A stretch of 43,491 nt of DNA from Mesorhizobium carmichaelinearum (GTDB taxonomy: Bacteria > Pseudomonadota > Alphaproteobacteria > Rhizobiales > Rhizobiaceae). Shown here piece after piece: positions 7,598 through 16,222 of this stretch (within the stretch, counting starts at the first letter, position 1; each line of letters starts with the position of its first letter). The stretch covers positions 1 through 43,491 of the forward strand of contig NZ_FZQR01000034.1 in assembly GCF_900199455.1 (NCBI RefSeq), given 5' to 3'. The translations under genes were made by a program, and so were the position numbers. Below the pieces are notes generated by a model. It was not told the DNA's origin, did no database searches, and saw only the letters and a list, made by a program, of their open reading frames with translations.

Positions 7598-8853
7598 GGT
7601 GAGATTCTCTCAATGTTCAATTTGTGCATGACCAACGTACCGATATAGCGAAACCGCCAACTGTCAGCTATTGCCGCGGTTTCCAACCGCAACAACTGCA
7701 TGGGGCATACGTCCGGTCCAACAGAAAATTCCTGGCTCAGACTCTGACGATTGAACGTGCCTTCAGGAATGTTAAACCGCGCTATTTCGCCCACCGAACC
7801 CACACATCTAATGGTCCAGAACAGTTCTTTGGGGAGCTTCAGGTTTCGTCCGGATGCGACCAAGGAAATTCTGTAGGAGCCGGGCGGCAGCTCGATATAT
7901 TGTTGGAGAGCAGTGTTCTTCACCGGCGTGTCCAAAAACCGAACCGTCGCCCCTCCCTCCCCTTCAACAGCATCCTGGGATGTCACGAACGTCACTTCGA
8001 GGCCTGACTGGTCGCGAACCTGCCAATCGAAAGGCTTCCCCCCGTACCCGGGTTCAAAGGTACTGTTAAAAACATATCCACCCAGCTTTCGCTGGTCATC
8101 GGTCAGACTGAAGAGAAACAGCCGATAGGCCTCTTCATATTCCTTCTGCGCGATATACCCGGTGATTACGGAGGACAGTTCGCTCGATTTCGGTGGCGCA
8201 CCGGATCCGACCAAGTCAAGGAGCAGCTGATTTGCAAAATCGAGCCCCGGGCGTGTTTTTCCAAGAGCGGAAAACAAGCTGGCCCGCCACGGTGCTCCCG
8301 CTGCAATTGATGCCAGCACGGCGTGATATCCGTCAGGGTTAGAAAGCATTGCCGGAAGGCCCTCGGCGACGGCCGGAAACTGATCCGGCCAGCGCCGCAG
8401 AAGTGTATCGAGCTCGTTTACAGCCTTCGACAGATCACCGATCTCGATCGAATGACCTATGGATCTCTGGAGCGCATGGATCTCCGTTTTCGACAGCCTT
8501 CGTGCCTGATCGAAGAGCGCGTACGCGTCATCCTTCTTGCCCTGCCGGTATTCTATCTCGCCGATTAAGCTATAGAGGCGTGCATCTCCGACATTAAAGC
8601 GAAGTGCGCCTTTTGCCCTGGCGGCAAGCGCGTCAAGATCAGGGGGATTGGCGGTATCGTTCAGGTCATCGGAAATTTCGCCTATCAACGCGTCGACATT
8701 CACCGGATCCAGCACCATTGAAACGGCTGGCATATCTGTCTCAAGGAGTCGACTTAGCCCTATCGACGAAGCCACTAATACTAGAACGGATGCGACGAAC
8801 CAAATGCCTGAACGTCGAAGATCTTGGGCGAGTGGGCTGGTCTGCGCCGTCAT
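7594..8853 (-). CDS. TPR-containing membrane-anchored protein of the export operon
   Basis: A 419-residue protein of no named family. An N-terminal membrane segment (IWFVASVLVLVASSIGL) is followed by a helical region with TPR-like pairs (ARLYSLIGEIEYRQGKKDDAYALFDQARRL and ALQRSIGHSIEIGDLSKAVNELDTLLRRWP, each quoted in part). The C-terminal part is beta-rich (FLDTPVKNTALQQYIELPPGSYRISLVASG), looking like a periplasmic sandwich domain. ATG 8853 has GAGG nine bases upstream. A later start would remove the membrane segment, so a real 113-nt overlap with the wzc 3' end is implied. It ends in an ATGA overlap with the Wzy_C gene. I infer a scaffold for the Wzy_C enzyme or the kinase. Confidence 0.7.
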   Translation of the reverse strand: MTAQTSPLAQDLRRSGIWFVASVLVLVASSIGLSRLLETDMPAVSMVLDPVNVDALIGEISDDLNDTANPPDLDALAARAKGALRFNVGDARLYSLIGEIEYRQGKKDDAYALFDQARRLSKTEIHALQRSIGHSIEIGDLSKAVNELDTLLRRWPDQFPAVAEGLPAMLSNPDGYHAVLASIAAGAPWRASLFSALGKTRPGLDFANQLLLDLVGSGAPPKSSELSSVITGYIAQKEYEEAYRLFLFSLTDDQRKLGGYVFNSTFEPGYGGKPFDWQVRDQSGLEVTFVTSQDAVEGEGGATVRFLDTPVKNTALQQYIELPPGSYRISLVASGRNLKLPKELFWTIRCVGSVGEIARFNIPEGTFNRQSLSQEFSVGPDVCPMQLLRLETAAIADSWRFRYIGTLVMHKLNIERISP

Positions 8854-11116
8854 CAACTTTACCCTCAAGTTTCGGGGCACTCGTGCCATAGTTATAATAT
8901 TGATAGTTCATGTACTTATAGGCATAATTGTAGTCAAACTTGTTCACCGCAAACTTCGACATTGCTGCTCCAACCACGTTGGCGCCGGCAGCACGCAGAC
9001 GCTTCAGGGCTGTCTTCGCCGACTTGCGGGTGACCTGCTTCGTCGAAACGACCATCAACGTACCCTCGGCTAGCCGGCTGAGAATAGGAGCATCCGACAG
9101 GCCGACGATCGGTGGAGCGTCGATTATCACCAGGTCGTACCGTTTACTGAGATTGGTCACGATCAACGCCATTTTCGGCGAAGACAGAAGATCCGCAGGA
9201 TTGGGTGGAATGGTACCAGATGTCAGAACCGTCACATTGGGATATTTAGTTGACCGGAAGAGGCCAGCTAGGTCTTCCTTGCGGACAGTGTTAGTCAGCA
9301 GGTTGCTCAACCCGATCGTATTGTCGAGACCAAACAGTCGGTGAAGGTTCGGCTTTCGAAGATCGCCGTCGACAAGCAGCACTCTTGCTCCAAGTGCCGC
9401 AAAATCTTGACCAAGCTTGAACGCCGTCGTCGACTTGCCCTCCGCCGGCTCAGAACTCGTGACCAGAAGCGAACGCGGCGCACCTTCAGCGCCGGAGAAC
9501 TGTAAAGATGTTCGAAGCGACCGATAGGCTTCGGACAGACCTGACTTATGGTCCGCAATGCTGGCTATGAGCTCGCGATCATCGACGTGGGGCAAGATAC
9601 CGAGCATCGCCAGTCCGAGTTCCTTTTCGATCTGCTCGGGATTGGTAAACGTGTTGTTCAGCAGCTCGATCACATAAATAATCGAGCTGCTGATCGCCAT
9701 GAAGAGAGCCAATGCAATTGCGAGATTGATGCTCAGGCGCGGAGAATAAGGCGCCGTTGGCTGCGTCGCAAAATCCACGATCGCGGCGCTCTGTGTCTTG
9801 AGCTCGGAACTGACCCCGACCTCATTCAACTTGGCAATAAGACTGTCATACTGAGACCGGTTCGAGTCGACTTCACGCTTCAGGATCGTATATTTGATAT
9901 TCTTGTCATTGAAATCGACCTGCTGCCTTTCCATATCGACAAGTTTGGTTCTAAGGTCCGCTTCCTTGTTTTGAGCTTCCTGGTACTTGAGCCGCAGCGA
10001 ATCAGAAATCGCCAGCACGCCGTTGTTATAAACGCGCTGCAGTTCTCTGATCTGGGCCTGCAATTGCTGCATTTCCGGAAAACCGGGCTTCAATATGCCG
10101 AGCTTCTGCTGATACTGGCTGTTGAGATCAGCCAACTTATCACTAAGTACCTGCAGGCCCTTGCTTTCGAGCACCGGGCCAAGGCTCGCACCGCGTCCCT
10201 TGTCGATCTGATCCACAACCGATCCGGCGTCGGACCGCTCCTGGGTTGCCGTCTGGAGCGCCGCATTGAGGGCCTCGATGTTCGTTCCGATAAGCGACTT
10301 GTCGCTACCGGTGATCGTAATACCCGCATCCCTCGCGTAAGCGACGAGATCCTCCTCGGATTTCTGGAGCTTCTGCTTGACCTGTAAGACCTGCTCTTGG
10401 ATGAATTGCCGCGCTAAATCAGACGTCGCGCTGGTTTGATCCAACCGCTGATCGATATAACTCTGTGCGACTTGGTTGGCCACGTCACTAGCATATTTCG
10501 GCTTCTGGTCCAAAAAGGTGATCGACAACAGACTTGTGTTGGTTACCAGATTAACCGTGAGATCGCTCAAAACGCGCTTGATCGCAATGGCTTCACGTTG
10601 TTCCGGAGTTTTCTCTTCGATTGAGGGAGCTTTTGAGATTCTGAATGCACGATAGAAAATGTTGCTTATCGAAAAATCCGGTGTCGGAAACAGAAAGTCC
10701 GGCTTTTCGCTAAGGCCCAGTTGGAAGACAACGCGTTGCGCCAATGCTCGGCTCTTCAACTTTTCACGGGCGGTCTGAAAGGCTCGGATATCGCTGCTTT
10801 CGGAAACCACCTCGATGTCCTGGAAGACCTTCGCCGAAGGGACTAAGACCTCCAGCTGCGTCGTTGCCTGATATTTGGGTGTCTGCATCATCGTCACGAC
10901 GACGCCGGCAACAAGCCCGGCAGCCATCATCATGGCGATCAGCCATCGATAGTGGACAGCGTAGAAGAGCAGCTTGAGCGGATTAAAGCCCTGATCCTGT
11001 TCAGCATCGCGGCCGTAGGGGCTATAGTTTTGGCCGCCGTCATAGTAAAGATCCGAAGACAAGGCTTGGCCATGTCCCGGACCTGCTATTTGGTGTTGCC
11101 TGCTACGATCGAGCAT
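8741..11116 (-). CDS. Wzc-type polysaccharide co-polymerase with tyrosine autokinase domain
   Basis: A 791-residue fused Wzz/BY-kinase. The first membrane segment is about 58-78. The periplasmic region contains a long predicted coiled coil (about 230-440), and the second membrane segment is about 463-484. The cytoplasmic kinase has Walker A SEPAEGKST at 555-563, Walker A' VLLVDGDLRKP near 579-589 and Walker B YDLVIIDAPP near 660-669. A tyrosine cluster (eight Tyr in residues 729-743) is the autophosphorylation tail. Such proteins control chain length and export with Wza. About 48 residues follow the cluster, and the last 37 codons overlap the TPR gene in another frame. It lies 45 bp downstream of wza. 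Confidence 0.92.
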   Translation of the reverse strand: MLDRSRQHQIAGPGHGQALSSDLYYDGGQNYSPYGRDAEQDQGFNPLKLLFYAVHYRWLIAMMMAAGLVAGVVVTMMQTPKYQATTQLEVLVPSAKVFQDIEVVSESSDIRAFQTAREKLKSRALAQRVVFQLGLSEKPDFLFPTPDFSISNIFYRAFRISKAPSIEEKTPEQREAIAIKRVLSDLTVNLVTNTSLLSITFLDQKPKYASDVANQVAQSYIDQRLDQTSATSDLARQFIQEQVLQVKQKLQKSEEDLVAYARDAGITITGSDKSLIGTNIEALNAALQTATQERSDAGSVVDQIDKGRGASLGPVLESKGLQVLSDKLADLNSQYQQKLGILKPGFPEMQQLQAQIRELQRVYNNGVLAISDSLRLKYQEAQNKEADLRTKLVDMERQQVDFNDKNIKYTILKREVDSNRSQYDSLIAKLNEVGVSSELKTQSAAIVDFATQPTAPYSPRLSINLAIALALFMAISSSIIYVIELLNNTFTNPEQIEKELGLAMLGILPHVDDRELIASIADHKSGLSEAYRSLRTSLQFSGAEGAPRSLLVTSSEPAEGKSTTAFKLGQDFAALGARVLLVDGDLRKPNLHRLFGLDNTIGLSNLLTNTVRKEDLAGLFRSTKYPNVTVLTSGTIPPNPADLLSSPKMALIVTNLSKRYDLVIIDAPPIVGLSDAPILSRLAEGTLMVVSTKQVTRKSAKTALKRLRAAGANVVGAAMSKFAVNKFDYNYAYKYMNYQYYNYGTSAPKLEGKVDDGADQPTRPRSSTFRHLVRRIRSSISGFVDRAKSTP

Positions 11117-11161
11117 AGTGCGGGCGGTCCTGGTTCATAAGGAGTTGACATGCCACCCGCG

Positions 11162-11938
11162 TCACGGCGCGAGTACGCCAATTCTCACTGCAGTTGACGC
11201 AACTCCGAGGGCGTCCTTCAGGTTGTTCAAGGCGATTTTCGATTTTGAAGGAAACACGACCACCTTGTCGCCACCGTAGATGCGTGGATTGGGGCTTTTA
11301 CCAGCGCGAATGTTCTCGACATTATAGTTCGTCACGAGCGTATTGTAACCAATATTGCGATAAACAAAGACTTTTCCTGCGTCGCCAATAGTATTGAACC
11401 CACCGGCAAGAGCAATCGCGTCGATCAATGAAGCGTTGCTCGATACGGGGTAGATGCCGGCCTTGGTGACTTCGCCATCAACGGTTATGCGCTGTCCAAT
11501 CGATTCCTTGACGAAAATTGTCACGTCCGGGGATTGCAGATATTGCGCGCCGTAAGCCGCTTCGATTTCCTTCTCCAACTGACGGACGGTTTTTCCTGCC
11601 GCCATCACTGTTCCGATCAGTGGAAGCGAAATTTGCCCGCTGGCGTCGACCTGAACCGTCCTGTTCAGATTGTCGACTTGGAACACATCGACCTCGAGCA
11701 CGTCATTCGGCGACAACGGCTGCTCGCTGCCGTTCTGGCTATTTTGAGGAGCAGGAAGATCCTTCACAACTCGCAGAGCGCCACCGCCCGATAAGGGAAC
11801 CGACGACGATGATGTGAGTTGCAGCGCGTCGATCGACGTCGGTGCCGTCGGCGAGGTGCTGGTGCAAGCCGACATGGTGAGGGAACCGAGCATCACGGCT
11901 ATAGCGGTCATGGCGCAGTTCATCAAATCGCGCATCAC
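11162..11938 (-). CDS. Wza-like polysaccharide export lipoprotein
   Basis: A 258-residue outer-membrane polysaccharide export (OPX) protein. The signal peptide ends in a lipobox, TMSAC, with the lipidated cysteine at residue 25. Then comes the Poly_export domain (LSPNDVLEVDVFQVDNLNRTVQVDASGQISLPLIGTV in part), followed by SLBB-like repeats (ITVDGEVTKAGIYPV; LIDAIALAGGFNTIGD). It is much shorter than E. coli Wza and lacks an obvious C-terminal amphipathic helix barrel, as in many rhizobial OPX proteins. The start overlaps the phosphatase stop by 4 bp (ATGA). Confidence 0.9.
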   Translation of the reverse strand: MMRDLMNCAMTAIAVMLGSLTMSACTSTSPTAPTSIDALQLTSSSSVPLSGGGALRVVKDLPAPQNSQNGSEQPLSPNDVLEVDVFQVDNLNRTVQVDASGQISLPLIGTVMAAGKTVRQLEKEIEAAYGAQYLQSPDVTIFVKESIGQRITVDGEVTKAGIYPVSSNASLIDAIALAGGFNTIGDAGKVFVYRNIGYNTLVTNYNVENIRAGKSPNPRIYGGDKVVVFPSKSKIALNNLKDALGVASTAVRIGVLAP

Positions 11939-12747
11939 GAGGATACGCCCTTTAGCAAACGACTTATCCCCCCGAAGCGGCCGACCTTGTCGGGGCTTGG
12001 CGTCTTTGCAAACGTAGTTTTTCCAACAGGCTCAAGCGGCCGGTTCGCCAGTATGTCGCTCGGCCGCCTCACTACCATATTGTAAGCCTCATCTTCCCCA
12101 CACCGCTTCGCGGCGACATCAAACGCTTGCGAAAGGCCAGGCCGACGGCGCTTAGCACCATGAGTATCAGATGCGATAATATCGACCCGGCCTTCGCCTA
12201 TCAGCTTTTCCGAGTAGTAGTGGGCGGTACGCCCGAAAGCGCCAACAACCGAGTCTGCAGTAAGCTGAATAAGGCACCCGAGCCTATTCAGCCGTTCGAC
12301 CACGTCATAATTCGACTTGATCCAGGTTAAACGCTCCGGGTGAGTGAGGATGGGGACGAACCCGGCCTCTATGAGGCGCATAGCAAGTTCTTCCAACCGC
12401 GGCGGTAACACGTGGTGAGGCGGCTCGAATAGAAAATAGCGCGACCTGTTTAAAGTCGGCACCTTGCCGAGGGTCAGCTGATTAGGAAGATCTGGAGTTA
12501 TATGGACGTCGGCACCCACATAGAGAGCGAGCGGTATGTCAGCGCGCCGCAACGCTTGCTCCAACGAATGGACCGCTCGAACTATATTCTCTGTCCCGTT
12601 TTCGTACATGCCGGGTACGACATGGGGCGTGCACGCCATATGGGTCGTCCCGTCGGCCACCGCCAACCTCGCCATTTCCAGCGATTCGGCAATATTGGGC
12701 GAGCCGTCGTCGAGACCAGGCAAGATATGAGAATGCAGGTCGATCAT
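11935..12747 (-). CDS. CpsB/YwqE-type tyrosine-protein phosphatase (PHP family)
   Basis: A 270-residue PHP-domain phosphatase. Metal-binding motifs are in order: DLHSH at residues 3-7 and GLDDG at 11-15, CTPH near 39-42, ILTHPER in the middle and ASDTHG near the expected C-terminal site. CpsB/YwqE enzymes dephosphorylate the tyrosine tail of Wzc-like kinases and occur in capsule operons that lack a low-molecular-weight Wzb phosphatase. That fits: the kinase is two genes downstream and no Wzb-like gene is present in this operon. It is the first gene of the five-gene minus-strand operon. Confidence 0.88.
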   Translation of the reverse strand: MIDLHSHILPGLDDGSPNIAESLEMARLAVADGTTHMACTPHVVPGMYENGTENIVRAVHSLEQALRRADIPLALYVGADVHITPDLPNQLTLGKVPTLNRSRYFLFEPPHHVLPPRLEELAMRLIEAGFVPILTHPERLTWIKSNYDVVERLNRLGCLIQLTADSVVGAFGRTAHYYSEKLIGEGRVDIIASDTHGAKRRRPGLSQAFDVAAKRCGEDEAYNMVVRRPSDILANRPLEPVGKTTFAKTPSPDKVGRFGGISRLLKGVSS

Positions 12748-12978
12748 AAGCGTTTCTGGCCACGTGGGGGCAATACTGCGATTTCGCTGCGAAAAAATAT
12801 AAACGTATCCGCAATTGACAAGGCTGATGACCGCAGAGTGGCGGCCGCGAAATTCCAGCTACCTGCTGACAGACTTTTCGTCACCTTGAAGGCTTAGGAA
12901 GGGTGCTGCTGCACAACCCACAGCTACATCGCCCAGCAGAACGGGCACGAGCCGAGGGCTGGTACTAGCAGGAGTGAC

Positions 12979-13004
12979 TGTCGCCCCTGGAGCATTGGGC
13001 GACA
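12979..13004 (-). terminator. 8-bp hairpin downstream of the FecR-like gene
   Basis: TGTCGCCC and GGGCGACA form a perfect 8-bp stem around a 10-nt loop, about 70 bp after the stop of the minus-strand gene 13076-13585. It is GC-rich like a terminator stem but is not followed by a run of U in either direction. It could be a weak or Rho-assisted terminator, or an operator of the export operon. Confidence 0.3.
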
Positions 13005-13048
13005 CGCACATACCGGCCTGCATTTGATTGACGTTCACTGACGCAAGA

Positions 13049-13062
13049 CAATGAACTCATTG
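13049..13062. promoter_or_regulatory. 14-bp perfect palindrome CAATGAACTCATTG-type site
   Basis: CAATGA and TCATTG face each other across two bases, directly after the FecR-like gene and about 300 bp before the export operon start. A perfect palindrome of this length suits a dimeric repressor, but the position is far from the next start. The function is inference only. Confidence 0.25.
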
Positions 13063-13075
13063 CCTCACAATCGCC

Positions 13076-13585
13076 CTATCGGCTCACGCCATTATTATCA
13101 TCCTGCGTTGCCGCAAGAACTCCGGCAGTGAGAAGCGCGCCTGCAAAAAATTGCGCAGGCAAGCCAAATGCAAACTTGCGGGACGGGTCAATGGCACCCG
13201 TCTGCTCGGGACTTACCGCGGTAGCAGTGTGTTCGGGATTCACGACCTTGAGACAGACATTGTTTTCGATACGCGAAATGTCGAGACTTGCATTCGCCGG
13301 CACGCTCAGCCTGCAATCACCAACCTGAACGGACGCCGAGCCCTTGGCGCCAACCACCAAGCGACTGCCGAAGTCCAAAGCGCTTCCGGCTTTGGCAGGC
13401 ACATAACCGGCCGTCTGCGAAACCATCACGTTGCCAGTTACATTTCGGATCGATCCGATCGGATTTGCTGGACCCTGATAAGCCGTCGCACAACTGCACG
13501 CTGCATCCTGAGCGAAAACTGGGACTGAGCCAAAACCGACCAATGTGACCAAACCGGCCAACGCACACTTTAAGATAACGTTCAT
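13076..13585 (-). CDS. Secreted FecR-like protein
   Basis: A 169-residue exported protein. The start at 13585 has AAGGA upstream and gives a clear signal peptide (MNVILKCALAGLVTLVGFG, cut near VFAQ). The mature part has the FecR beta pattern: GSIRNVTGNVMVSQ, then A..GSALDFGSRLVVGAKGSASVQVGDCRLSVPANASLDI. Four cysteines could form disulfides. A final hydrophobic stretch (FAGALLTAGVLAA) leads to a short acidic tail, DDNNGVSR. It lies apart from the export operon by 328 bp but on the same strand. Small FecR-like proteins of this shape are common near surface-polysaccharide genes; the function is unknown. Confidence 0.65.
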   Translation of the reverse strand: MNVILKCALAGLVTLVGFGSVPVFAQDAACSCATAYQGPANPIGSIRNVTGNVMVSQTAGYVPAKAGSALDFGSRLVVGAKGSASVQVGDCRLSVPANASLDISRIENNVCLKVVNPEHTATAVSPEQTGAIDPSRKFAFGLPAQFFAGALLTAGVLAATQDDNNGVSR

Positions 13586-14344
13586 CTGCTTCGATCCTTT
13601 GTTTGCGTCGTCAAGACGCTCCCAAGTCAATGTTTGCGATTAGCGCGTAACAGTTTTTGGTTCTGATTCCAACCTATTTCGCACGTGCGAGATAATCTTT
13701 TGATTTCAGCCGTGCCTGTTTGAGCACACTCTATTAGCCATAATGAATTAGACATTTCTTTGTACACATCAAGTAGATAACGCTTTTTCTCGGCTTGGTA
13801 TAACGGCTTTTCACTGCGATCATTATAATGTTAAAATTTCGAAGCATCAAAAACGTCGCATTTCGATAACGATTCACGCTACAGACAGTTATGTTTCAGT
13901 TATTCACCTAGATGCGGCCTTTTATGGACTTAGATTGCTTATCGTAAACGTGACAATTAAGCAGTATATCATTTTATTAGAAATTCGCAGGACTTTCCTG
14001 TAATCGCGATGCGCAGCGCGGCCAATTTTAGTGGTTACTATTCTTGATATATTCTCGGCGTCATTTTTGGCACTCACCGGGCTGCATCGCCGGTATTCTT
14101 CACCATACGCGCGTTGGCGAGACGGAGCCTCTATTCAACCAGAAGCCAAGGGGGAACATCTCACAGAATGTCGTCGTGGAGAGCTTGTAGACGCTCCCGC
14201 GAGCGACGTCCGACTAAGATCTGCCTAATTCCAAGGAACATACTATGGGTATTGGGCATCGGGCTGCCGAGCGGCACTTGGACGGCGAAGCGCCATCATT
14301 ATGTACTGCGCTCGCCTCACAAACCTGCGACAAGGGAACGAAAT
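13586..14344. other. AT-rich divergent intergenic region
   Basis: About 760 bp between the divergent FecR-like gene and the beta-helix enzyme gene, clearly more AT-rich than the flanks. It must carry both promoters. I see many short AT runs of the sort bound by MucR-like regulators but no unambiguous promoter pair or long inverted repeat. No open frame here is convincing. Confidence 0.4.
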
Positions 14345-16219
14345 ATGGACCGTCGGCAATTTCTCAGCGCTACGCCGGCTCTTGGTCTAGCGACGTCGAT
14401 CCCGACTGGCCCACCGGAAGCCACAAACGCGAAGACATCACCCCCATCCAGCTTTGCGACTGTCGCAGCCTGTCTGGCTGATACCATGCTTCGGTATTCA
14501 GACGGCGTTGGCAAGGCGCAGATCCGCGCCGGTGAAATCGTTCGGGCTCAAGGCTTCCGCTACCAGGTAGCGCCGTCTACTGCCAGGGACCAGCACATAA
14601 CAACAGCAGGCGGAGTGAATCTATATGTTCTTCCAGGAGAGGGAGGTTTCAATGTCCTAGCGTTCGGGGCCACGGGCGACTACAACAATTTCACAGGTAT
14701 CGGCACGGACGATACATTGCCAATACGGGCAGCCTTCAAGGCCGCCATGACGCTCGGCCTTCACGTCCACCTCCCAGGTCGCCAATACCGGATCACCGAC
14801 ACCATATCCATGCCGGACGCTGATTATAAGCTCGCGTTCAAGGTCACTGGCGAAAGCGGCAACTCGACCCGCATCTGGTTTGACAATGCGGTGGCCCACA
14901 AGAACATGTTTTACGGTGACCTCGACGTCAACTACATCAATTTTGAAGACATTGAGCTCCTGGACAAGACTCCCGGTACATCAAGGGCAATTCAGTTGGT
15001 TGGCACCGTGTCGGGCGGCCCGGCGTGGAAGCACCTCTTCAAGGGTATTCGTATTGTTGGGTTCCGTGAGGGAGTGCGGTTCGACGGCGGGGCAACTATC
15101 GTTGCAGATGCATATCAGTCAGAGGTGATGTTCCTGCACAGCAAGTTCAAGAATTGCAGGAAGAGCCTCATCTACAATAACATCCAGGCCGTCAATCACC
15201 AGTTGATTGGCCTCGACATCGAGAACGATGAGGCGGACGACGCAACCGAAAAATGGCCGATGATCGTGTTCGAACGCGGTACCTTCATCAACCACGTAGG
15301 CGGCTCGGTGATCGGCTATGGTCCTTATGTGTCCTTTACTTACCCCGATTTCGGTGGTGCGTTCCAGGTAACCGGACAGTTTGCAAGCAGAGGTGTTCGG
15401 ATGGAGGCCCGTGGGGACGGCCCCTTTATCGACCACAATACCGCGAGCGTGATCACGACAAGCAACGCCTTCCGGCTGCACTTCGAAGACATGGGCATCA
15501 TGGGGAGCCACTCCACAGCTCCCGTTCTGGCTAGGTTTGGCGGCCGTGTGTATGCTCGATTTGACAATGTGCACACCAACGTTTCCATGGAGGTGCAGGC
15601 CTACATGACCGTTAACCTCGGCGCGAACTCCGAGAACGGTAAAATTGAACTCAATCGGTGCCGGCTCTTGAATTACAAGCGCGTGGCAGACCAGACGGCC
15701 TATGGAAGCGGCGCTGTCCTCGCCTCCGATCGACGGGCTATTCCGGCTGAGATCAGCATGCAACAGGAGGGCCATGCAGGGGCCGTGGTGGATGGCTATT
15801 ACCAACTCATTGCCGACCGGAAGACAATCTACTCCGGTAACTGGCAAGTCGCCGAGCTCAAAACCTTGACGTGGGCACCAAACGACGTCAGCGGCTTTGG
15901 TAGTGGAAGCAACCCTGCCACGTTACAGGTTGTCCTCCCGAAGTACGCACGGCCCTGTAAGTTCCGGCTGTTGCGTGATGACGTTAACGCCGGCTTGACC
16001 TACGTATTGGAACTCTACTTTGTTGTGGCCGGCAAAGACATTTTGGTGGCCACGCTCGAACCAACGGATGGAGGACACTTCGAAACGAACATCAGAGGCG
16101 CCTCAAAGGCTCTGGTGAACTGGATCGCCGACGGCCTTGACTGGGACGGCAAAATGAAGATTGTCAAATCAGGAGCGCGCGACGGTTTTGTCGGCCTGAT
16201 CATGGTCGACTATATGTAG
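14345..16219 (+). CDS. Tat-exported beta-helix (pectate-lyase-superfamily) protein, possible polysaccharide depolymerase
   Basis: A 624-residue protein starting at ATG 14345 (AAGGGA upstream); the frame stays open further upstream but without a signal. The N-terminus MDRRQFLSATPALGLATS is a twin-arginine signal. Residues about 95-150 have the entry motif of Pectate_lyase_3 proteins, FNVLAFGATGD...GTDDT.PIRAAFKAA, followed by LHLPGRQYRITD-like turns and a long repetitive beta region. The last ~120 residues look like a separate beta-sandwich. The fold is used by lyases, hydrolases and tailspikes that cut polysaccharides. Position and opposite strand relative to the wzy-like gene suggest an enzyme that trims the locally made polymer. 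Catalytic residues cannot be assigned from sequence alone. Confidence 0.7.
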   Translation: MDRRQFLSATPALGLATSIPTGPPEATNAKTSPPSSFATVAACLADTMLRYSDGVGKAQIRAGEIVRAQGFRYQVAPSTARDQHITTAGGVNLYVLPGEGGFNVLAFGATGDYNNFTGIGTDDTLPIRAAFKAAMTLGLHVHLPGRQYRITDTISMPDADYKLAFKVTGESGNSTRIWFDNAVAHKNMFYGDLDVNYINFEDIELLDKTPGTSRAIQLVGTVSGGPAWKHLFKGIRIVGFREGVRFDGGATIVADAYQSEVMFLHSKFKNCRKSLIYNNIQAVNHQLIGLDIENDEADDATEKWPMIVFERGTFINHVGGSVIGYGPYVSFTYPDFGGAFQVTGQFASRGVRMEARGDGPFIDHNTASVITTSNAFRLHFEDMGIMGSHSTAPVLARFGGRVYARFDNVHTNVSMEVQAYMTVNLGANSENGKIELNRCRLLNYKRVADQTAYGSGAVLASDRRAIPAEISMQQEGHAGAVVDGYYQLIADRKTIYSGNWQVAELKTLTWAPNDVSGFGSGSNPATLQVVLPKYARPCKFRLLRDDVNAGLTYVLELYFVVAGKDILVATLEPTDGGHFETNIRGASKALVNWIADGLDWDGKMKIVKSGARDGFVGLIMVDYM

Positions 16220-16222
16220 TTT

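Larger units (their letters stand above)
12748..13075. other. Intergenic region upstream of the export operon
   Basis: 328 bp between the phosphatase start and the FecR-like gene stop, both on the minus strand. It should hold the promoter of the export operon and the terminator of the FecR-like gene. I can see two symmetric sites (listed separately) but no convincing -35/-10 pair, and no gene. Confidence 0.4.

Noticed and set aside
9548..10387. 279-residue plus-strand open frame
   Set aside because: It is fully inside the tyrosine kinase gene on the other strand, whose domains are intact.
14069..14090. Possible sigma-54 promoter (TGGCAC followed by TGCAT)
   Set aside because: The spacing between the GG and GC elements is wrong.
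15119..15847. 242-residue minus-strand open frame
   Set aside because: It is opposite the beta-helix gene, with no recognisable motifs.
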